A stretch of 56,597 bases of DNA, from contig JACBXN010000004.1 of the NCBI GenBank assembly GCA_015863215.1, positions 1 to 56,597 on the forward strand. Reading direction: 5' to 3'. Made by a program: the position numbers and the translations under genes. This DNA comes from Aerococcaceae bacterium DSM 111176. Lineage in GTDB: Bacteria; Bacillota; Bacilli; Lactobacillales; Aerococcaceae. Under the pieces are notes generated by a model. That model was not told the origin of the DNA. It saw only the letters and a list, made by a program, of their open reading frames with translations, and searched no databases. Below, in pieces: positions 35,173 to 44,305 of this stretch. Within the stretch, counting starts at the first letter, position 1, and every line of letters begins with the position of its first letter.

Positions 35173-36378
35173 ATGTTGAAAGAACAACTATTAGAAAAAA
35201 TTGAACAATATTGGACAGAAACTGTTCAATTAAGGCATTATTTACATACATATCCTGAATTATCAGGAGAAGAATTTAATACATCAGCTTATTTAAAAGA
35301 AATCGTATCAAAATGGGGGTTGCCAATTGAGAAGGTGCCTGCCGACCATTTTGGTAGTGGGACTGGTTTTATTGCTACATTAGATACAGGTAGGCCTGGG
35401 AAAACAATCGGTTTAAGAACAGACATCGACGCTTTGCCGGTTCAAGAACCAGATAAAAATTTAAAAAACACACGTATTGTAAAATCAAATACACCTGGTG
35501 TGATGCATGCTTGTGGTCATGATGGGCATATGGCGACTTTAATTGGTGCAATGCGCATTTTAATCGATCAAAAACACCAACTAAGTGGTAAAATCATCTT
35601 TATTTTTGAAGAAGGTGAAGAATATAGTCTAGGTATTCATGGTATGATCGAATTACTTAAGACTAAAAATCTGGATGCAGTTTACGGTAATCATCTAATT
35701 TCGCATTTAGAAACTGGGAAAATTGCGGTGAATAGTGGGCCAACAATGGCCGCTTTATCAACAATCAATTTTGATGTTGTTGGTCAGGGCGGGCATGGCT
35801 CACGTCCTGATTTATCCATCAATCCAATTTTTGCAGGAGCAGCAATTTTAAATAGTGTATCGATTGCTTGGAACAATCAAATTAATGTGTCTAAAACTGT
35901 AACTTTAGGAATAACGCAATTTAATTCTGGACAAGCGAATAATGTGTTTGATGACCGGGCGCACATTGGGGGAACTTTACGTTACTTTGATGAAGAAGAA
36001 GGTCAAAAAGCGAAGCAATTATTAATGACAATTGCCGAACAAGTAGGGGCAGCCCATGGATGTACTATTGAAGACTTTTCAATGAACGATGCGACAACTA
36101 GAGCAGTCATCAATGACCCGGAGTTAGCTGGATTAGGGATGACAACGGTTGATGAAATATTACCCGGTGCCCGCGTTCCGGGTGAACCTTGGTATGCATC
36201 AGAAGGATTTGCTTATTACCGTCAAGTAGCTCCAAGTTTGTTTACTTTTATTGGGACAAAAAATGATATACTAGGATCAGGAGCAGAACATCATAATGAA
36301 TTTTTTGATATTGATGACGAATCGCTGAAATACAGTATTATGACAATGGTTGCGTTCACGCATAATTATTTAAAATAA
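35173..36378 (+). CDS. M20 family amidohydrolase
   Basis: The product is 401 residues. The metal site shows HACGHDGHMATLIGAM and FEEGEE, and the lid-domain segment is GGHGSRPDLSINP, typical of M20D N-acyl-amino acid or hippurate-type amidohydrolases. The substrate is unknown. ATG 35173 is spaced five bases from GAGGTGA. It is followed closely by queG (21 bases) and trmL, so one transcript is likely. Confidence 0.87.
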   Translation: MLKEQLLEKIEQYWTETVQLRHYLHTYPELSGEEFNTSAYLKEIVSKWGLPIEKVPADHFGSGTGFIATLDTGRPGKTIGLRTDIDALPVQEPDKNLKNTRIVKSNTPGVMHACGHDGHMATLIGAMRILIDQKHQLSGKIIFIFEEGEEYSLGIHGMIELLKTKNLDAVYGNHLISHLETGKIAVNSGPTMAALSTINFDVVGQGGHGSRPDLSINPIFAGAAILNSVSIAWNNQINVSKTVTLGITQFNSGQANNVFDDRAHIGGTLRYFDEEEGQKAKQLLMTIAEQVGAAHGCTIEDFSMNDATTRAVINDPELAGLGMTTVDEILPGARVPGEPWYASEGFAYYRQVAPSLFTFIGTKNDILGSGAEHHNEFFDIDDESLKYSIMTMVAFTHNYLK

Positions 36379-36399
36379 TCTTTGAAAGAGGGGATCAAC

Positions 36400-37575
36400 G
36401 TGGCAAATGCAGTTTTAAAAGAAAAGATAAAACAAGCAGCAACAGAGATTGGCATTGATAAAATCGGTTTTGCTACTGCAGATGATTTTGCGCATCTTGA
36501 AGATTCACTTCACGAACAAAAGGCGCAAGGACATACAACGGGATTTGAACATAAAGTAATCGAAGAACGAATTTATCCGGATAAAATTTTCAATAAACCG
36601 AAAACAATTATCTCAATTGCTTTAGCCTATCCTTCAGAAATTGAAAAACCATTACCGAATGAGCGCGATGACCGACGTGGTGTTTTTGCGCGTGCATCTT
36701 GGGGTGTTGATTATCATCATATTCTAGAAGATAAAATGAGTCAGTTGATTGCCTATATCAAAGAAGAAACGACAACCGCAACGTTTAAACCGATGGTTGA
36801 TACGGGAGAATTACCTGATGTCGCAACAGCGGAAAGAGCAGGGCTAGGTTTTATCGGCCGAAATGGTTTATTAATCACAGAAGAGTTTGGATCATGGGTT
36901 TATTTAGGTGAAATTATTACCGACTTAGAATTTGATCCAGATGAACGTGTAGACTTTGGTTGTGGGGATTGCATGCGTTGTATTGATGCTTGTCCAACAG
37001 ATGCTTTAATCGGAGATGGGCGCATGGACGCGAATCTTTGCTTATCTTATCAAACACAAACCAAAGGCTATATGCCAGAGGAATTTCGTCGTAAAATGGG
37101 TCATGTTATTTATGGTTGCGATATTTGTCAATTAGTCTGTCCATATAACCGAGGAAAATCGTTCCATTTACATCCTGAAATGGAACCAGAACCCGAAGTA
37201 GTTCAACCAAAATTGAAGCCAATGTTAACCATTTCTAACAAAGAGTTTAAGAATACTTTTGGCGAGTTGGCAGGGTCTTGGCGCGGTAAAAAACCGTTAC
37301 AGCGAAATGCAATCATTGCCTTAGGAAATTACCGCGATCAAACAGCATTGCCACAATTAATTGAGGTAATGGAAACAGATCCACGCCCAATGATCCGTGG
37401 AACAGCGGCTTGGGCGATCGCAAAAATCGAACGTTATCAAAATGACGCCTTAGTTGAATTTATGGAAGAACAATTAGCTAAGGAAACAGACGAAGAAACA
37501 GTTGAAGAAATGACAAAGGCGCTTGAAACATTAAGAGCGAAGCGTCCACCAAGAGAGTCACGTAGAAAGAGTTAG
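36400..37575 (+). CDS. queG: Epoxyqueuosine reductase
   Basis: QueG carries out the last step of queuosine synthesis in tRNA, reducing epoxyqueuosine with cobalamin and two 4Fe-4S clusters. The product is 391 residues. Asp135 (VDTGELPD) is the likely catalytic acid. Cluster ligands are in [12 protein letters not shown] (188-199) and CDICQLVCP (240-248), with C214. HEAT-like repeats fill the C-terminal third. The start is GTG 36400, six bases from AGAGGGG. Confidence 0.93.
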   Translation: MANAVLKEKIKQAATEIGIDKIGFATADDFAHLEDSLHEQKAQGHTTGFEHKVIEERIYPDKIFNKPKTIISIALAYPSEIEKPLPNERDDRRGVFARASWGVDYHHILEDKMSQLIAYIKEETTTATFKPMVDTGELPDVATAERAGLGFIGRNGLLITEEFGSWVYLGEIITDLEFDPDERVDFGCGDCMRCIDACPTDALIGDGRMDANLCLSYQTQTKGYMPEEFRRKMGHVIYGCDICQLVCPYNRGKSFHLHPEMEPEPEVVQPKLKPMLTISNKEFKNTFGELAGSWRGKKPLQRNAIIALGNYRDQTALPQLIEVMETDPRPMIRGTAAWAIAKIERYQNDALVEFMEEQLAKETDEETVEEMTKALETLRAKRPPRESRRKS

Positions 37576-37578
37576 TAA

Positions 37579-38106
37579 ATGAAAAATCATATAGTTTTAT
37601 ACCAACCAGTTATGCCAGCCAACACAGGAAATATTTCTAGAACGTGTGCGGCAACAAATGCAACACTTCATTTAATTCATCCATTAGGATTTTCCACCGA
37701 TGATAAAATGTTAAAGCGAGCTGGCTTAGATTATTGGCATAATGTGGATATTATTGAACATGCCAGCTTAGAAGATTTTATGGCTTATTTAAATGGCCGT
37801 CCACTGTATTTAATCACAAAATTTGCGCCACACAATTATTCTGATGTGAATTTTTCTGAAAATTCAGAAGGCGAGCAATTCTTTATGTTTGGAAAAGAGA
37901 CCACAGGATTACCAATTGAACTGATGGAAGAGTATAAAGAACAATCACTCCGTGTTCCAATGAACGACGAGCATGTGCGTTCACTAAATTTATCAAACAC
38001 TGTTTGTATTGTGTTATTTGAAGCCCTGCGCCAACAACAATTCAGCGGCTTAGAAGTTGAACATCACTACCGTGACACAGATAAAGCACGTGAGTTGGAG
38101 TGGTAA
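37579..38106 (+). CDS. trmL: tRNA (cytidine(34)-2'-O)-methyltransferase
   Basis: TrmL methylates the wobble nucleotide of tRNA-Leu isoacceptors. The product is 175 residues, a single SPOUT domain. Motifs are QPVMPANTGNISRTCAATN at the start, MFGKETTGLP, and the knot region VPMNDEHVRSLNLSNTVCI. It starts four bases after the queG stop. Two wobble-base modification genes are thus adjacent. Confidence 0.94.
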   Translation: MKNHIVLYQPVMPANTGNISRTCAATNATLHLIHPLGFSTDDKMLKRAGLDYWHNVDIIEHASLEDFMAYLNGRPLYLITKFAPHNYSDVNFSENSEGEQFFMFGKETTGLPIELMEEYKEQSLRVPMNDEHVRSLNLSNTVCIVLFEALRQQQFSGLEVEHHYRDTDKARELEW

Positions 38107-38175
38107 TTAAAGGGATTTAACAATATTTTTGGAAAAGGATTCCACAGAATTATTTTAAATATCTAAAGTAAGAAT

Positions 38176-38220
38176 CGCATGAAATCAGTGTCTTAGAGGC
38201 ATTGATTTTATGCGGTTTTG
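38176..38220 (+). terminator. Terminator after trmL
   Basis: CGCATGAAATCA pairs with TGATTTTATGCGG, followed by TTTTGTTATTTT. The stem resembles that at 3335-3380. Confidence 0.8.
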
Positions 38221-38320
38221 TTATTTTGAAAAGGAAATTTAGTTAATGATCAGTGACAGCGGGGAATTTCTGTTGAAATAATGAAGATTATGGCAGGCAA
38301 ATAAAAACACAACTCTATCG

Positions 38321-38410
38321 TTTTTACGCAAAGGACGTAGCGTACAAACTTAAGAGGAAAATGGACTGAATTTTTTACGCAAAAATCGTAGCCTCTTACA
38401 AAAATCTTGA
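38321..38410. repeat. Hairpin array F, two units 51 bp apart
   Basis: TTTTTACGCAAA occurs at 38321 and 38372. Each copy has TACG and CGTA about seven bases apart. Between 38221 and 38515 nothing else was recognised. Confidence 0.55.
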
Positions 38411-38515
38411 GATGTTGTGCTAGAACAAGAAATGAACTACCTAAAGAAATGATTATTCAACATCTGCATTTTTAATCTTATTATCACTTCTAATTCATTT
38501 TAACCTCATAAACCC

Positions 38516-38543
38516 TTGACAAAATTTAATAATGAGATAATAT
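38516..38543 (+). promoter_or_regulatory. Promoter of the Met T-box transcript
   Basis: TTGACA (38516-38521) and TAATAT (38538-38543) are 16 bp apart. Confidence 0.65.
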
Positions 38544-38555
38544 AGGATTAATAAA

Positions 38556-38820
38556 TAAATGCAACGAAGTGTAGAGTAGTTTTCAGACGCCTTTATAGAG
38601 AGCTCATGGTTGGTGAAAATGAGTAAGGAAAATGATTACGAAAATGGACACTGAGCAGTCATTGTGAGCAAATTTGCGAAGAATGAACGGATGCGCCCGT
38701 TAGAAACGCCATAGTATAGTTTTTATCATGTACTATTAGAGGTCATTTCAGTGATGAAATGACGAATAAAGGTGGTAACACGGAGTTAAGCTTTCGTCCT
38801 TTTTGGATGAGGGCTATTTA
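38556..38820 (+). promoter_or_regulatory. T-box leader, probable methionine specificity
   Basis: The T-box core GGTGGTAACACGG lies at 38771-38783. A terminator with several G-U pairs follows (AGCTTTCGTCC with GGATGAGGGCT, 38789-38815). Upstream, GGTTGGTGAAAA and the stem III hairpin GTCATTTC/GAAATGAC are visible. The likely specifier is ATG at 38644-38646 (AAAATGGACACTG). Uncharged tRNA-Met would favour readthrough into the MetE-like gene, which agrees with its function. Confidence 0.85.
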
Positions 38821-38862
38821 TTTACACATTTTTAACTAATTTAAATTAAAAGGAGAATTTTC

Positions 38863-39990
38863 ATGACACACACACATACACAATCACCGCACAGATTTGA
38901 CCACGTAGGATCATTTTTAAGACCTGAAAACTTATTACAAGCTCGTGATGAATTTGCAGAAGGCAACATTTCAAAGGAAGAATTAACAGCAATCGAAGAC
39001 CAAGCAATTATTGAACTAATCAAAAAGCAAGAAGAAGCTGGATTGAAAGCTGTAACTGACGGGGAGTTCCGCCGTGCTTCATGGCATTGTGACTTCTTCT
39101 GGGGATTCGATGGCGTTCAAGAAATCCAAAATGAATCACGTGGAACTAAATTTGAAGGGACTACATATGGGATTACAGCCCGTTTAGAAGGAAAAATTAA
39201 GTTTACGAACCATCCTTTTATTGACCATTATTTATTCGCCCGTGAACATGCAAGCGATAATGTGGAAGTGAAATTAACCATTCCAGCACCAGCACAATTC
39301 ATTCAAGAATTACGCCGCGAAATTAATATTGATGCGACGAATGAGCATTATGACACAATTGAAGAATTAGCGGACGACATCGTTCAAGCATATGGCGACT
39401 TCCTAAACGCATTATACGAGGTAGGGGCTCGCACTGTTCAATTTGACGACTGTACTTGGTCTCGTATTATAAGTGGTTCCGATCATACAGGACGTGAATA
39501 TGAGCAGTCTGAACTAGATGAATTGAAAGATTTATATGTAACAATCAACAACCGCGCGATCGCCGCTAAACCTGAAGGATTACGCATCAACACGCATGTC
39601 TGCCGTGGAAACTTCCGTTCATCTTGGTTTGCATCTGGGGCTTATACGTCAGTCGCATCACCACTTTTTGACCAAGAAAACGTCAATGCCTACTATTTAG
39701 AATATGACTCAGACCGCGCAGGAGGTTTTGAACCCCTTGAAAAAGTATCCGAAGGTAAAAAAGTGGTACTCGGATTAGTCACATCTAAAGACGGCGAATT
39801 AGAATCGAAAGACGAATTAGTTGCACGCATCAAAGAAGCCAGCAAATATGTCCCATTAGAAGATTTATATATCAGCCCACAATGTGGTTTCTCATCAAAC
39901 GCAGTCGGAAACGAAATCACCGACGAGGACCAATGGAACAAAATCGCATTAATTAAAGAAGTCGCCGAAGAAGTATGGGGCGAAGCTTAA
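38863..39990 (+). CDS. MetE C-terminal-like methyltransferase (YxjG/YxjH type)
   Basis: The product is 375 residues, equal to the catalytic half of cobalamin-independent methionine synthase. The zinc site is seen in INTHVCRGNF (His and Cys) and PQCGFSS (second Cys); GEFRR and DDCTW are family motifs. It probably methylates homocysteine to methionine, but half-length members may use other methyl donors than polyglutamyl folate. ATG 38863 follows AAAGGAGAA. Control by a Met-type T-box supports the methionine link. Confidence 0.85.
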   Translation: MTHTHTQSPHRFDHVGSFLRPENLLQARDEFAEGNISKEELTAIEDQAIIELIKKQEEAGLKAVTDGEFRRASWHCDFFWGFDGVQEIQNESRGTKFEGTTYGITARLEGKIKFTNHPFIDHYLFAREHASDNVEVKLTIPAPAQFIQELRREINIDATNEHYDTIEELADDIVQAYGDFLNALYEVGARTVQFDDCTWSRIISGSDHTGREYEQSELDELKDLYVTINNRAIAAKPEGLRINTHVCRGNFRSSWFASGAYTSVASPLFDQENVNAYYLEYDSDRAGGFEPLEKVSEGKKVVLGLVTSKDGELESKDELVARIKEASKYVPLEDLYISPQCGFSSNAVGNEITDEDQWNKIALIKEVAEEVWGEA

Positions 39991-40003
39991 TTTAAAAGTA
40001 TGG

Positions 40004-40040
40004 CTTGGATAATCTAGAAAATTATCCAAGTCTATTTTTT
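40004..40040 (+). terminator. Terminator after the MetE-like gene
   Basis: CTTGGATAAT pairs with ATTATCCAAG, followed by TCTATTTTTT. An AAAAGTATGG motif (39994-40003) lies between the stop and the stem. Confidence 0.85.
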
Positions 40041-40083
40041 GTTAAGCATTGTAAAACCTTACACAGATACAGATATACTAAAG

Positions 40084-40111
40084 TTGACAAAACCCTTAAA
40101 AAAGCTATAAT
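40084..40111 (+). promoter_or_regulatory. serS promoter
   Basis: TTGACA (40084-40089) and TATAAT (40106-40111) are 16 bp apart. Confidence 0.75.
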
Positions 40112-40119
40112 TAATCTAA

Positions 40120-40358
40120 ATGAGAAATGACTAGTAACTAGGCAAATGCTTCAGGGAGTTGGCGGGTAGTGCAAGCCAATGCATTTAAATAGTGAATCCA
40201 CATTTTATTCAGCCTATGGAGCAACCGTTAAGTAGAGCCGGCCTCATCCGTTACCGAGTTAAGAGCAAATACCTGCATACAGTCAGGTTTATTTGAAATC
40301 GGGTGGTACCGCGAAACTAAAGCCTTTCGTCCCAGATAGGGAAGGAGGCTTTTTATTA
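40120..40358 (+). promoter_or_regulatory. T-box leader, serine specificity
   Basis: The core GGGTGGTACCGCG is at 40301-40313. The terminator AAGCCTTTCGTCCC with GGGAAGGAGGCTT and a T run follows (about 40319-40355). The probable specifier is TCC at 40197-40199 (GTGAATCCAC), a serine codon. It governs serS. Confidence 0.9.
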
Positions 40359-40433
40359 TACACAAAATTAAAAAGAGTATTGCTAGACAAAGGTGAATGC
40401 CATACTTTTAAAAGAGATATTGGAGGAATCATT

Positions 40434-41735
40434 ATGTTAGATCGTAAATTATTAAGAACAGACTTTGAAGCGGTGCGCGACGTGTTGAAAACACGCGGTG
40501 TAAACCCAGACATATTAAATGATTATCAAGAGTTGGATGAAAAGCGCCGTGATTTAATCGTTAAAACGGAAGATTTAAAACAAACGCGTAACACAGTAAC
40601 GCAAGAAATTGCGCAATTAAAACGCAATAAAGAAGATGCTGACGCGCAAATTGCAGAAATGCAAAAAATTGGGGACGCAATTAAATCATTGGATGAAGAA
40701 TTAGAAGCCATTGAAGAAAAATTATTCGATATCGAGTCTGGTTTACCAAACTTACCACATGCGGACGTGCCAGTTGGTGAGGATGAAGAGGACAATGTGG
40801 AAGTGCGTACTTGGGGAGAGTTACCAGAATTTGATTTCGAGCCTAAGAATCACTGGGACATTGGGGAAGATTTAAATATCTTGGACTTCGAACGTGCTGC
40901 AAAGGTATCTGGTGCACGCTTTGTTTACTATAAAGGTTTAGGTGCGCGTTTAGAACGTGCGGTTTACAACTATATGTTAGATACGCATGTAAATAATGGT
41001 TACCAAGAAATGATTACACCAGTAATCGTTAATGAAAAATCAATGTTTGGTACAGGTCAATTCCCTAAATTTAAAGAGGACGTCTTCCAATTAACAGACG
41101 ACCGCAACTTCACATTAATTCCAACAGCAGAAGTACCGCTAACAAACTTCTACGCAGACGAAATATTATCAATGGAACAATTACCTACTAAATTTACGGC
41201 ATTATCACCATCATTCCGTTCAGAAGCTGGTTCAGCAGGACGCGATACACGTGGTTTAATCCGTATGCACCAATTCAACAAAGTTGAGTTAGTTAAATTT
41301 GCTCATCCAGACCACTCATACGAAGAGTTAGAAGGCATGACCGCTGACGCAGAAGGTGTGTTGAAAGGCTTAAACATCCCGTTCCGTACAATCGTCTTAT
41401 CAACAGGGGATATGGGATTCTCAGCTGCCAAAACGTATGACATTGAAGCATGGGTTCCAGCTCAAGATACTTACCGCGAAATTTCATCATGTTCAAACTG
41501 TGAAGCTTTCCAAGCACGCCGTGCAAAGGTACGCTTCCGTAACGAAGCAGGAAAAGTAGAGCATGTCCACACATTAAACGGTTCAGGATTAGCAGTTGGC
41601 CGTATGGTAGTCGCAATCTTAGAAAACTACCAACAAGCTGATGGATCAGTTAAAATCCCAGAAGCACTTGTACCATATATGGGCGGGGTCACTGAGATTA
41701 CAAAAGAAAACTCACATGGGATTAATTTAAAATAA
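40434..41735 (+). CDS. serS: Seryl-tRNA synthetase
   Basis: The product is 433 residues: the N-terminal helical arm that contacts tRNA-Ser (about 1-110, coiled coil) and the class II catalytic domain with [21 protein letters not shown] in two blocks (motif 2) and [13 protein letters not shown] (motif 3). ATG 40434 lies six bases after TTGGAGGAA. The frame is open upstream through the T-box, but that part is leader. Confidence 0.96.
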   Translation: MLDRKLLRTDFEAVRDVLKTRGVNPDILNDYQELDEKRRDLIVKTEDLKQTRNTVTQEIAQLKRNKEDADAQIAEMQKIGDAIKSLDEELEAIEEKLFDIESGLPNLPHADVPVGEDEEDNVEVRTWGELPEFDFEPKNHWDIGEDLNILDFERAAKVSGARFVYYKGLGARLERAVYNYMLDTHVNNGYQEMITPVIVNEKSMFGTGQFPKFKEDVFQLTDDRNFTLIPTAEVPLTNFYADEILSMEQLPTKFTALSPSFRSEAGSAGRDTRGLIRMHQFNKVELVKFAHPDHSYEELEGMTADAEGVLKGLNIPFRTIVLSTGDMGFSAAKTYDIEAWVPAQDTYREISSCSNCEAFQARRAKVRFRNEAGKVEHVHTLNGSGLAVGRMVVAILENYQQADGSVKIPEALVPYMGGVTEITKENSHGINLK

Positions 41736-41744
41736 TTCGAAGTA

Positions 41745-41787
41745 CCCTCATTTCAACGAGTAAATATCGCTGAGATGAGGGCTTTTT
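41745..41787 (+). terminator. Terminator after serS
   Basis: CCCTCATTTCAACG pairs with CGCTGAGATGAGGG and is followed by CTTTTTG. Confidence 0.85.
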
Positions 41788-41880
41788 GTGAAAAGTAACG
41801 GATAACTTTATTTTGTTAATTACATTGAAAAATTTAATACAGATTTGAATGCAGAAACGCTTAGTACTGATGTTTTGGAG

Positions 41881-41908
41881 ATGGTACCGACATCGATGTC
41901 GGTACCAT
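41881..41908. other. Perfect 28-bp palindrome
   Basis: ATGGTACCGACATC is followed directly by its reverse complement, with no loop base. No T run follows, so it is not a terminator. It lies between the converging serS and uppP genes; the rest of the gap (41788-42060) has no other recognised feature. Confidence 0.9.
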
Positions 41909-42060
41909 AATTTATAGCTCCTGATTTAAAATTAGCTAGCTTTCGATCTTTTAATGTGATAAAACCATTTGATACTTTTCTGATGTTAAATTATATGAAA
42001 GGGGTAATAAGAAAGAGCCTTGCCGATTTGTATCTATCCCGCAACAATCCTTCCCAAAAC

Positions 42061-42088
42061 AAAAAACCAGCCACTTTCGTGACTGGCT
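42061..42088 (-). terminator. Terminator of uppP
   Basis: On the minus strand AGCCAGTCAC and GTGGCTGGTTTTTT form a hairpin with a T run. Confidence 0.85.
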
Positions 42089-42098
42089 TAAACTATCT

Positions 42099-42935
42099 TT
42101 AGAAGAATAGCGTATAAAGAATTACGATCGCACCAAGAACGATACGGTAGTAACCGAAGACAGTGAAGTCGTTTCGTTGTAAGTAGCTAATTAAGAAGCG
42201 GATCGCAAAGATAGATACTAAGAATGAAACAATCATCCCGATCGCTAAGTAAATCATCTCAGCGCCTTGAGTTGGGAAACCTAAGGTAAATAATTTCAGG
42301 AATGAAGCCCCAAACATTACCGGAATTCCCATAAAGAACGAGAATTCAGTCGCCACATGACGTGACGTACCCATTAAGAGCCCACCCATAATCGTTGAAC
42401 CTGAACGTGATGTTCCGGGAATCAGCGATAAGGCTTGGAATAAACCAATTTTGAATGCATCTGAAAAACGCATCTCCTCTAATGAATCAATTTTCTTCGC
42501 ATGACGACCTGGATCTTTCTTCTCAATCCAGATAAATCCAAATCCGTAAACGATTAATGCAATCGCAACAACGATTGGTGTATTAAAATACTCCTCCATA
42601 TAATCATTCAGGATAAAACCTAAAATCGCAGCTGGAATTGACGCGAAAGCAACTTTAAACCATAATACCCAAGTGTTCTTACGTTCAGTTGGTGTTTTCT
42701 TTGGCGCAAAAGGGTTTAATTTGTTGAAATATAGAACAATTACGGCCATAATCGAACCGAGTTGGACTAATACCATAAAAATCTCACGGAATTCCGGTGA
42801 TAAATTAAGTGGCATCAGGTCTTCAACGATAATTAAATGCCCCGTACTACTGATAGGAAGCCATTCAGTAATCCCCTGGACGATACTTAAAATAATAATT
42901 TTAATAACTTCAATAAAATCTAATACTTGTGTCAA
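42099..42935 (-). CDS. uppP: Undecaprenyl-diphosphatase (bacitracin resistance protein)
   Basis: UppP recycles the wall lipid carrier by removing a phosphate from undecaprenyl diphosphate; it also gives bacitracin tolerance. The product is 278 residues with about eight membrane helices. The two active-site motifs are GITEWLPISSTGHL near the start and PGTSRSGSTI in the middle. The start is TTG 42935, eight bases after GAGGTG. It is monocistronic on the minus strand. Confidence 0.95.
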   Translation of the reverse strand: MTQVLDFIEVIKIIILSIVQGITEWLPISSTGHLIIVEDLMPLNLSPEFREIFMVLVQLGSIMAVIVLYFNKLNPFAPKKTPTERKNTWVLWFKVAFASIPAAILGFILNDYMEEYFNTPIVVAIALIVYGFGFIWIEKKDPGRHAKKIDSLEEMRFSDAFKIGLFQALSLIPGTSRSGSTIMGGLLMGTSRHVATEFSFFMGIPVMFGASFLKLFTLGFPTQGAEMIYLAIGMIVSFLVSIFAIRFLISYLQRNDFTVFGYYRIVLGAIVILYTLFF

Positions 42936-43063
42936 GTATTCGACACCTCACATTCTTTTAAAATCTGTTCCTATTATACTCTAAAAGTATTCCATTAAAC
43001 AATCTTTCTCAAAATATTGCGTTTTCATAAAGGAAACTTTAGGTTTCAAGTTAAATATTAAAG

Positions 43064-43092
43064 AACCACTCGGCATTATAACACCAAGTGGT
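43064..43092 (-). terminator. Terminator of the lactonase gene
   Basis: AACCACT and AGTGGTT form the stem around a longer loop; only a short T run follows on the minus strand. Confidence 0.6.
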
Positions 43093-43126
43093 TAAGTAAA
43101 CATTGTAATGGAATACTAGCGTAAAA

Positions 43127-44149
43127 TTAAATTGGGTAAATACATACACATTCTGCTGCTTTAGTATTATCGTTTAAGAAAGTTAACTCGCCAGTTTCTT
43201 TGTTGATTTCAAAGATAGCGATCTTATCTGTATCTTGATGTGGAACTAAAACATATGAATCTGTTTCATCAATAATAAAGTCACGTGGAAATTCACCTTG
43301 CGAAGAAATTTCCTGTACTTTTTCTAATTTACCTTCGCCTAAGACTTTAAAAGCGATAATCGCATCATAAAAACGGCTTGATACATATAAGAATTTACCG
43401 TCTTTCGTTAAACGGATCGCAGCACCATTTGAAGTCGCTACTTCCTCTTCGGGAATATTTAAGTGACTTTCGATGATTTCGAATTCACCAGAAGGGCTTA
43501 CCTTCATGCTTGTTGTTGTACTATCTAATTCTCCAACAACATAAGCATATTCTTCATTATCATCTAAAACTAAATGACGAGGACCAGTACCGCCTGGTAA
43601 TTTAATTTCATGAGCTAAAACTAACTTACCATCCTTTTCAAAGCTATATGATGACACAGTGTCATTTCCTAAATCACACGTGAATAATAAATCTTGTGCT
43701 TTATTTAGACCAGTGAAGTGAACGCGTGGAGAAGGTTGGTTCTCGTGTGGACCGCTACCTTCATGTTTCACTACTTGAATGTGAGATAAATCTTCGCCGT
43801 CAAGTTTGAATACATCAACTTGACCTAAGTGATAGTTTGCAACATAAATAGTTTGTGTCTCTTCGCGGAATGTTAAATGGCAACCAGGAATATCGCTACC
43901 CATATTAGTGTCGATTAATTTCCAATTGTCGCCGTCTTTTTTGAATCCAGCAATCCCGCCACGACCATCTTCTTTATGGATCGCGAAGAGTAAATTATTT
44001 GCTTTATTCGTTGTGACAAATGTTGGGTTATCTAACTCTGCAATGAAATCAGCTTCTGTAAATGAAACAGAAGAAGGGTCAAAAGAAATTTGGCTAATTC
44101 CTTTATTGGCACGTTTAGTGTATCCACCTAAAATAAATGTTTGTGTCAT
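43127..44149 (-). CDS. pgl: Lactonase family protein, 6-phosphogluconolactonase type
   Basis: The product is 340 residues, a seven-bladed beta-propeller of the YkgB/Pgl type. Visible blocks are FILGGYTKRANKGI at the start, HENQPSPRVHF, LPGGTGPRHLVL, and GEFPRDFIID. The family hydrolyses 6-phosphogluconolactone in the pentose phosphate pathway, although some members act on other lactones. The start ATG follows GAAAGGATT. It is monocistronic and diverges from the AI-2E gene. Confidence 0.85.
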   Translation of the reverse strand: MTQTFILGGYTKRANKGISQISFDPSSVSFTEADFIAELDNPTFVTTNKANNLLFAIHKEDGRGGIAGFKKDGDNWKLIDTNMGSDIPGCHLTFREETQTIYVANYHLGQVDVFKLDGEDLSHIQVVKHEGSGPHENQPSPRVHFTGLNKAQDLLFTCDLGNDTVSSYSFEKDGKLVLAHEIKLPGGTGPRHLVLDDNEEYAYVVGELDSTTTSMKVSPSGEFEIIESHLNIPEEEVATSNGAAIRLTKDGKFLYVSSRFYDAIIAFKVLGEGKLEKVQEISSQGEFPRDFIIDETDSYVLVPHQDTDKIAIFEINKETGELTFLNDNTKAAECVCIYPI

Positions 44150-44305
44150 AATAAAATCCTTTCTTCAATTGAGTTATAGTTATTATAACATAATTTGTGA
44201 AGGATTCCGCTTAGACTATCTTACAAAGGAAAAATAATATATAATACATAGTACTTATGACTATTTAATCGCTATCATATAAATATTTAGAATGGAGGAC
44301 ATTAT

